Below are positions 1-3,743 of a DNA stretch of 6,149 nt, one piece after another (the first letter of the stretch is position 1; the number at the start of each line of letters is the position of its first letter). The DNA lies in contig CANGMO010000148.1 in NCBI GenBank assembly GCA_947454295.1, positions 1 through 6,149 on the forward strand, read 5' to 3'. This stretch comes from Verrucomicrobiota bacterium. Lineage in GTDB: Bacteria; Verrucomicrobiota; Verrucomicrobiia; Limisphaerales; UBA9464. Both the position numbers and the translations under genes were made by a program. Under the pieces are notes generated by a model. It was not told where the DNA came from and searched no databases. It saw only the letters and a list, made by a program, of their open reading frames with translations.

Positions 1-64
1 AGGATCGCCGGGCCAACGGGAGCACGGCCTTGGCATTCCGGGCAAGACTCCAACCCGGCTTCAT
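1..64 (-). CDS. Start of an unidentified gene downstream of the EpsI-like gene (partial, runs off left edge)
   Basis: The stop of the EpsI-like gene is embedded in ATGA on the minus strand, so an ATG at 64-62 overlaps the TGA by four bases. From this ATG the frame stays open to the window edge for 21 codons, reading MKPGWSLARNAKAVLPLARR and one more residue. The fragment is basic and slightly hydrophobic, compatible with the start of a membrane or exported protein, but it is too short to assign. The four-base overlap is the usual sign of translational coupling, so this would be the next gene of the exosortase operon. A competing ATG at 36-34 in another frame also stays open but has no such overlap. 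No clear Shine-Dalgarno sequence is visible. Whether it is real depends on sequence left of the window. Confidence 0.45.
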   Translation of the reverse strand, partial: MKPGWSLARNAKAVLPLARRS

Positions 65-873
65 CGGACGCCGGCAACCCCCGGTGCCCCGGGATGGGTC
101 ACCTGCAGCTCGATCCACTGGGAGGCAAACCCGCGCAATTCCTCGAGCGAGCGCTTCCAGTCCCGGTCGAGAGGGGTGGAGAACCGAACGAACTGCTTGC
201 TGCCATCCCCCGCGATCCGATTCTGCAAAATCCGGATGAACTGGCCCGCGGAGTGGGCCCGGCTCGCCGCACCCTGGTTCTTCCCCGCATCATAGGCCTC
301 GCCCGGAACGCTGTTCGTCACCGGACGGGACGCCGCAAACCGGGTGGATTCCTCGAACACCTGGCCGCTGATCAGCGTGCACCACATGGCCATTTCGCGG
401 CGCGAACTCGAACTGTCACCGACCTGGAATACCCGAAGCTCAAATGGGAGCTTCACCCCGTTTAGCTCCAGTTCCGTGGAATTGGGCTGTCCGAGGGCGA
501 CCGGAACCCACCCCACGCCGACCCAGCAGATGTCGGGCGTATGGGCCACCACCCCCATCTGCTTGGAATTCGCGGCATCCCAGGTGCCCATGAACACCGA
601 GTATCTCGGAACCCCATTCACTTCAAACACGCCGTCCACCAGGTTCGTGGTCGCCAAGGTTTCCACCACCGTGGCGTCCACGGCGTTTGTCCGGTAGGTC
701 ATTCCAGGAATGCGGCTCCGGACGGAGAACTGGTAGGCGGTGTCAAAGCGCTTCGGATTGACGTTGTACCACGCCCAGCCACCGCCCACCGCCAGCAGGA
801 ACAATCCGGCCAGGATCAGGGCGCGGGGGGCGGCACTCCGAACCGAGGCGGGAGTTTGGGAACCGGAATTCAT
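61..873 (-). CDS. EpsI-family exosortase-associated protein
   Basis: EpsI-family (DUF3485-type) proteins accompany exosortases, either as a separate gene or fused to the exosortase C-terminus, and are thought to help exopolysaccharide export or processing of PEP-CTERM proteins at the inner membrane. The 270-residue product has an N-terminal membrane anchor at about residues 17-36 (ALILAGLFLLAVGGGWAWY), then a periplasmic domain. It carries the family signature HTPDICWVGVGW at residues 111-122, with His111, Pro113 and Cys116, followed later by a MWCTLISG strand near 163-170. An Ala/Ser-rich stretch at about 171-208 makes it somewhat longer than typical members. The gene lies 28 bp after the exosortase stop, as expected for an operon. 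The start is uncertain: an in-frame ATG at 915 would add 14 residues and overlap the exosortase end, but those residues are polar and sit before the expected anchor, so 873 is preferred. Neither start has a good Shine-Dalgarno sequence. The family call is firm; the exact biochemical role of EpsI is not well known. Confidence 0.9.
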   Translation of the reverse strand: MNSGSQTPASVRSAAPRALILAGLFLLAVGGGWAWYNVNPKRFDTAYQFSVRSRIPGMTYRTNAVDATVVETLATTNLVDGVFEVNGVPRYSVFMGTWDAANSKQMGVVAHTPDICWVGVGWVPVALGQPNSTELELNGVKLPFELRVFQVGDSSSSRREMAMWCTLISGQVFEESTRFAASRPVTNSVPGEAYDAGKNQGAASRAHSAGQFIRILQNRIAGDGSKQFVRFSTPLDRDWKRSLEELRGFASQWIELQVTHPGAPGVAGVR

Positions 874-901
874 GAGGGAAAATGGAGGACGTTGGTACCG
901 C

Positions 902-1816
902 TCAGTCTTCCGCATTGGATTCCGCGAGCGCCGCGGCGTGCTTTTCCAGTCGGCAGAGGATCTGAACCAAGACGATCACCCCGACGGCCGTGAAGCCGAG
1001 AACACTCCAGCCCGCCGCGTCATGAACGGCCTGCAGTCCGGCTGCACCGCCACGGTAGGCGGCGAGCGACAGAAACAGCGACCGGCACAGATTGCCAAGC
1101 ACGGCCAGTCCGATACCGCCAGCCACCAACGCCACACGCCATCCGGCGCGCCGCAGCATGAGATCGCCAACGAACAGCGCCGCCATGATGCTCGACTGCA
1201 GGCTGCGCACCCCGCTGCACGCCTCGTTGACCCCCACCTCGGTGTTGGGGAGCTTGATGATCTGGTTGTGCTGCTCGGCCGGGATGCCGATGAGGCGCAG
1301 GGTTTCCACGTTCACCATCGCCACAAAGGACTGCAGGCTGAAGACGATGGGATTCCAGAGCACCTTGGGAATAGGCACGGCCACGAAAAAGAACAGCAGC
1401 GGAAACAGGAAATGACGCAGGGTCGCGGGTCCCCGAACCGCCAGAATCAGGGCCGCCACGAAGAGGGCCGCGCCAATGCTGAGACTCATCGAGGAGGTCG
1501 GCGTCCGGGACATGCCGATGCGATACAATTCGGCGAAGAGGACCAGAGGAAACCCGGCCAGCGCCATGAGGAGGCACTTCCAGAACGCCACCGGCGTGTC
1601 CTGGATGGGACGGGTTGGCCAGCGCTCCAGGATCAGGTAGCCGGCCAGCATGACGACAATCCAGCCGAACTGATAATCGACCAGCGACCGCCACATGTAG
1701 GAAAGATCCAGCGTCCACCATCCCAGCACCGGAATCAGGGCCGCCACCAGCACCTTGCCGAGGACGGATGCGTCTGCCTGCCCGGGAACGGGTTCAGTTG
1801 GGAGATTGGAGGACAT
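902..1816 (-). CDS. Exosortase/archaeosortase family transpeptidase
   Basis: This is an integral inner-membrane cysteine protease/transpeptidase that, by family knowledge, recognises C-terminal PEP-CTERM-like sorting signals, cleaves them and passes the protein to the envelope, usually alongside exopolysaccharide production. The 304-residue product is strongly hydrophobic, with about eight predicted helices (for example GWIVVMLAGYLIL near 51-63, HFLFPLLFFFVAVPIPKVLW near 135-154, and a last helix near 270-287). The catalytic set is complete: Cys200 in NEACSGVRSL, Arg245 in NLCRSLFLS and His265 in VHDAAGW. The ATG at 1816 is chosen; a TTG three codons upstream (1825) is possible but has less room for a ribosome site, while an AGG lies about 11 bases before the ATG. 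The EpsI-like gene follows closely and a NusG-like regulator precedes it, the classic neighbourhood. No protein with a recognisable PEP-CTERM tail is encoded in the window, so substrates must lie elsewhere. The subtype cannot be fixed by eye. Confidence 0.95.
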   Translation of the reverse strand: MSSNLPTEPVPGQADASVLGKVLVAALIPVLGWWTLDLSYMWRSLVDYQFGWIVVMLAGYLILERWPTRPIQDTPVAFWKCLLMALAGFPLVLFAELYRIGMSRTPTSSMSLSIGAALFVAALILAVRGPATLRHFLFPLLFFFVAVPIPKVLWNPIVFSLQSFVAMVNVETLRLIGIPAEQHNQIIKLPNTEVGVNEACSGVRSLQSSIMAALFVGDLMLRRAGWRVALVAGGIGLAVLGNLCRSLFLSLAAYRGGAAGLQAVHDAAGWSVLGFTAVGVIVLVQILCRLEKHAAALAESNAED

Positions 1817-1950
1817 GCGGGTCAAGACCTACGGCAATGATGCAGGAGCGCCGAACAACGGCAAACAGGCAATTGTGTGCGATCTGAAGCCTCGAATAGA
1901 TGGAGCAGTCGATGGGGTGTCAAGTGGGTCGATCCCGGCACCTTGCGGAT
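1817..1950 (-). other. Intergenic leader between NusG-like gene and exosortase
   Basis: This stretch of 134 bases is non-coding and less GC-rich than its surroundings. Reading on the minus strand, it holds the candidate promoter, then a small perfect hairpin GCCG-TTGTT-CGGC (1850-1862), and then GCCGTAGG (1828-1835) close to the exosortase start. The last element matches six of eight positions of the enterobacterial ops core GCGGTAGC recruited by RfaH. No U-rich tract follows the hairpin, so it does not look like an intrinsic terminator. The ops resemblance is weak and is recorded only because a NusG/RfaH-type gene lies directly upstream. Confidence 0.3.
1895..1923 (-). promoter_or_regulatory. 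Candidate sigma70-type promoter for the exosortase operon
   Basis: On the minus strand, a perfect TTGACA (complement of 1918-1923) is followed after exactly 17 bases by TCTATT (complement of 1895-1900), a four-of-six match to TATAAT. It lies in the gap between the NusG-like gene and the exosortase and points toward the exosortase, leaving a leader of about 70 bases. The match was found by eye in an otherwise GC-rich region. A chance match cannot be excluded, and the promoter preferences of this organism are unknown. Confidence 0.4.
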
Positions 1951-2451
1951 TCAAACCAGTTCCAGCTCCTGTGCCTCGACCCGGACCGCAGCCGCCTGTC
2001 CGATGAAATCCAACCGCAGCACGACCTCCGTGATTCCCTGCCGCCGGAGCACCCGACCCTCCAGTCCGCGCATCGGTCCGCTTCGAATTTGGACACGCCG
2101 GCCCTCGGTAATGTTGGGCGCCAGCCGCACTTCGCGTTCCGACTGCAGGGCGATGCGGATATCCTCGAGCTGGGCGGCAAATTCGGCCTGATCGCCCGGT
2201 TCCAGCAGGCGCGCCACATGACGGCACAGCCTCACTTCCATCGCCTGGTAGGGAAAGACCTCCAAGAAGACGTACCCGGGAAACAACGGCTTGAAGAACA
2301 CCAGCCGCTTGCCCGGGTAGTTCCTCACGCTGGCGTGCAGGGGAAGGAAGTGGTTGAAGCCGCGATCCGTGCAGAACTCAGCCACCCGCTTTTCTGAGCG
2401 GGGACGCGTATGGGCAACATACCAACGCAGACTGGGAGATGGGGTTTCCAC
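1951..2451 (-). CDS. NusG/RfaH/UpxY-like specialised transcription elongation factor
   Basis: Specialised NusG paralogues bind RNA polymerase and keep it going through long operons, typically those for capsule, LPS or exopolysaccharide. The 166-residue product has the full architecture. The NusG N-terminal domain starts at WYVAHTRPRSEKRVAEF (residues 10-26), with the KPLFPGYVFLEV strand at 54-65 and RHVARLLEPGD near 77-87. A C-terminal KOW motif follows, around GRRVQIRSGPMRGLEGRV (117-134). The start is a GTG at 2451, nine codons before the conserved Trp-Tyr. The frame is open further upstream to a GTG at 2568, with another GTG at 2484, and no in-frame ATG exists before residue 71. The longer N-terminus is Arg/Gly-rich and unlike the family, so the short form is preferred. 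Its place upstream of the exosortase genes suggests a dedicated regulator rather than housekeeping NusG, which normally sits beside secE and ribosomal-protein genes. Whether it acts on this operon is inference. Confidence 0.9.
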   Translation of the reverse strand: METPSPSLRWYVAHTRPRSEKRVAEFCTDRGFNHFLPLHASVRNYPGKRLVFFKPLFPGYVFLEVFPYQAMEVRLCRHVARLLEPGDQAEFAAQLEDIRIALQSEREVRLAPNITEGRRVQIRSGPMRGLEGRVLRRQGITEVVLRLDFIGQAAAVRVEAQELELV

Positions 2452-2559
2452 GGAGCCAACGGAATGGCCGCGTACCGTCGCCACGCGGCCGCGAGATGCA
2501 AGGGGAAACGCCCCTCGCAGCCCCGGTTTCGCTTGTCGGAGTCGCCCCGGACCGGCCCA
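2452..2559. promoter_or_regulatory. Divergent intergenic region (NusG-like gene versus mutarotase-like gene)
   Basis: The two genes are transcribed away from each other across about 108 GC-rich bases, so promoters for both should lie here or slightly inside the coding ends. No convincing -35/-10 pair was found on either strand. The only structure noted is an imperfect palindrome: AGGGG (2501-2505), loop AAACG, CCCCT (2511-2515), with a possible outer GCGA/TCGC pairing (2491-2494 with 2515-2518, in which case the inner stem shortens to GGGG/CCCC). It could be a regulator site or a leader hairpin, or chance in GC-rich DNA. Confidence 0.3.
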
Positions 2560-3714
2560 ATGACTCACGCACCCACTTTATCCATGGCCGCCTGTTTCCG
2601 TCTCGTTTCCCGCCTCACTGCCGGCCTGCTGACCGGCGGACTCCTCGCCCTGCCGCTGTCCGCCGCCGATCGGCCCAGCCTGACCCTTCAGGGGGCGACA
2701 GCACGCCTTGAGATCGATCTCGCTGGTGGCGCCATTGGAGGATTCATCCGCACCGGCAGCACACCCGGCGGCGGGCTGAATCCGCTCGACTGGGGGACGC
2801 CCCGAACCACCGACACCGCACCGCACGGGCATGGCCACTTCCTCTGCCTGGATCGCTGGGGTCCGCCCAGCAAGGCAGAGGGCGCCAACGGCATGCCGTA
2901 TCATGGGGAGGCCGCTTCCGTGCTCTGGCAGGCCGATGCCGCTCCCGCCGAATCCGGCGGCGCCATCAGGACCGTCCTGTCCGCCAGATTGCCACTCGCC
3001 GGACTTGCGGTTCGACGCACCGTGCAGCTGGCCTCGCACTCCGCCTTCGCCGTCGTTCGCGAGGAAGTCACCAACGAGGGCAAACTCGGGCGCGTGTACA
3101 ACATCGTCCAGCATCCCACCATTGCCCCACCGTTCCTCGACGCGACGACCCTGGTGGATTGCAACGGGGGACGTGGCTTCGCCCAGGAAGGGGCCATGCC
3201 GAATCCGGAGGAACCCACGACCCGCTGGCCCAATGCCGTGGATCGCGATGGCACCCGCGCCGATCTCCGCCATCTCACCTCCGATCCGCGACCCGCCGTC
3301 ACTTCCTTTGCCATTGATGCCGACATCGGATGGGTCACGGCCACCTCGCCGGCACGGCGGCTTCTGATCGGCTATCTTTGGCGTACCCGGGACTACCCAT
3401 GGGTCAGCCTCTGGCGCGCCGTTCAAGACGGTCACCCCTCAGCGCGCGGCCTGGAGTTCGGCTCCACAGGATTGCATCAGCCCTTTCCCATCCTGACCCG
3501 CAAGGGCCGCATTTTCGACCGGCCGCTGTTCGACTACCTCGACGCGAAGGAGTCCACCACCCGCAGCTACGCGATGTTCCTGGCGGACCTGCCGCCCGAA
3601 TTCCGCGGTGTGGAGCGTATCGAGCGCCGGGGGGACGATTGGATCCTCGTGGAACGCGGACCGGGAACGTCACGCCGCATCCCCGTGGTCACCGGTGGAC
3701 TGTCCCTGAACTAA
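2560..3714 (+). CDS. Exported galactose-mutarotase-like (aldose 1-epimerase superfamily fold) protein, function unknown
   Basis: The product has 384 residues. Its N-terminus is a clear export signal: Arg near 14 and 18, a hydrophobic core LTAGLLTGGLLALPLS (about 19-34), and a likely cleavage after LSAA near 36, placing it in the periplasm or outside. The mature part is rich in alternating beta strands and Gly/Pro turns. Features such as LEIDLAGGAIGGFI (near 49-62), VREEVTNEGKLGRVYNIVQHP (near 163-183) and GSTGLHQPFPIL (near 304-315) recall the beta-supersandwich of mutarotase-like carbohydrate-binding proteins. No catalytic residues can be assigned with certainty, so enzymatic activity is not claimed. 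ATG 2560 is chosen; ATG 2584 also leaves a good signal peptide, and an ATG at 2410 would overlap the divergent NusG-like gene and bury the signal. None has a clear ribosome site. The PVC-family gene follows after 29 bp, probably in one operon. The C-terminus shows no PEP-CTERM anchor, so it is not an evident substrate of the adjacent exosortase. Confidence 0.7.
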   Translation: MTHAPTLSMAACFRLVSRLTAGLLTGGLLALPLSAADRPSLTLQGATARLEIDLAGGAIGGFIRTGSTPGGGLNPLDWGTPRTTDTAPHGHGHFLCLDRWGPPSKAEGANGMPYHGEAASVLWQADAAPAESGGAIRTVLSARLPLAGLAVRRTVQLASHSAFAVVREEVTNEGKLGRVYNIVQHPTIAPPFLDATTLVDCNGGRGFAQEGAMPNPEEPTTRWPNAVDRDGTRADLRHLTSDPRPAVTSFAIDADIGWVTATSPARRLLIGYLWRTRDYPWVSLWRAVQDGHPSARGLEFGSTGLHQPFPILTRKGRIFDRPLFDYLDAKESTTRSYAMFLADLPPEFRGVERIERRGDDWILVERGPGTSRRIPVVTGGLSLN

Positions 3715-3743
3715 GCCTCCCCGGAGACCCACCACCCCGCGCC

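Noticed and set aside
740..1840. Open frame of 366 codons on the plus strand across the exosortase gene
   Set aside because: It lies antisense to a gene with a complete catalytic set. The translation is rich in Arg, Gln, His and Pro with no hydrophobic or domain pattern, typical of a shadow frame in GC-rich DNA.
1850..1862. Possible intrinsic terminator (GCCG/CGGC hairpin) after the NusG-like gene
   Set aside because: The stem is only four base pairs and no T-run follows on the minus strand, so it is noted only as a small leader hairpin.
1829..2227. Minus-strand Gly/Ala/Arg-rich frame of 132 codons overlapping the NusG-like gene and the gap after it
   Set aside because: It is out of frame with the well-supported NusG-like protein and has a low-complexity composition; most likely a GC artefact.
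2578..3435. Open frame of 285 codons on the minus strand opposite the mutarotase-like gene
   Set aside because: It is Gly-rich and low in complexity, with no recognisable domain. The plus-strand frame has a signal peptide and organised beta-strand pattern, so this is a shadow.
3660..3714. Possible PEP-CTERM-type tail on the mutarotase-like protein, as a substrate for the exosortase
   Set aside because: The C-terminus ends in a polar beta-rich stretch (VVTGGLSLN) with no PEP-like motif, hydrophobic helix or Arg cluster.
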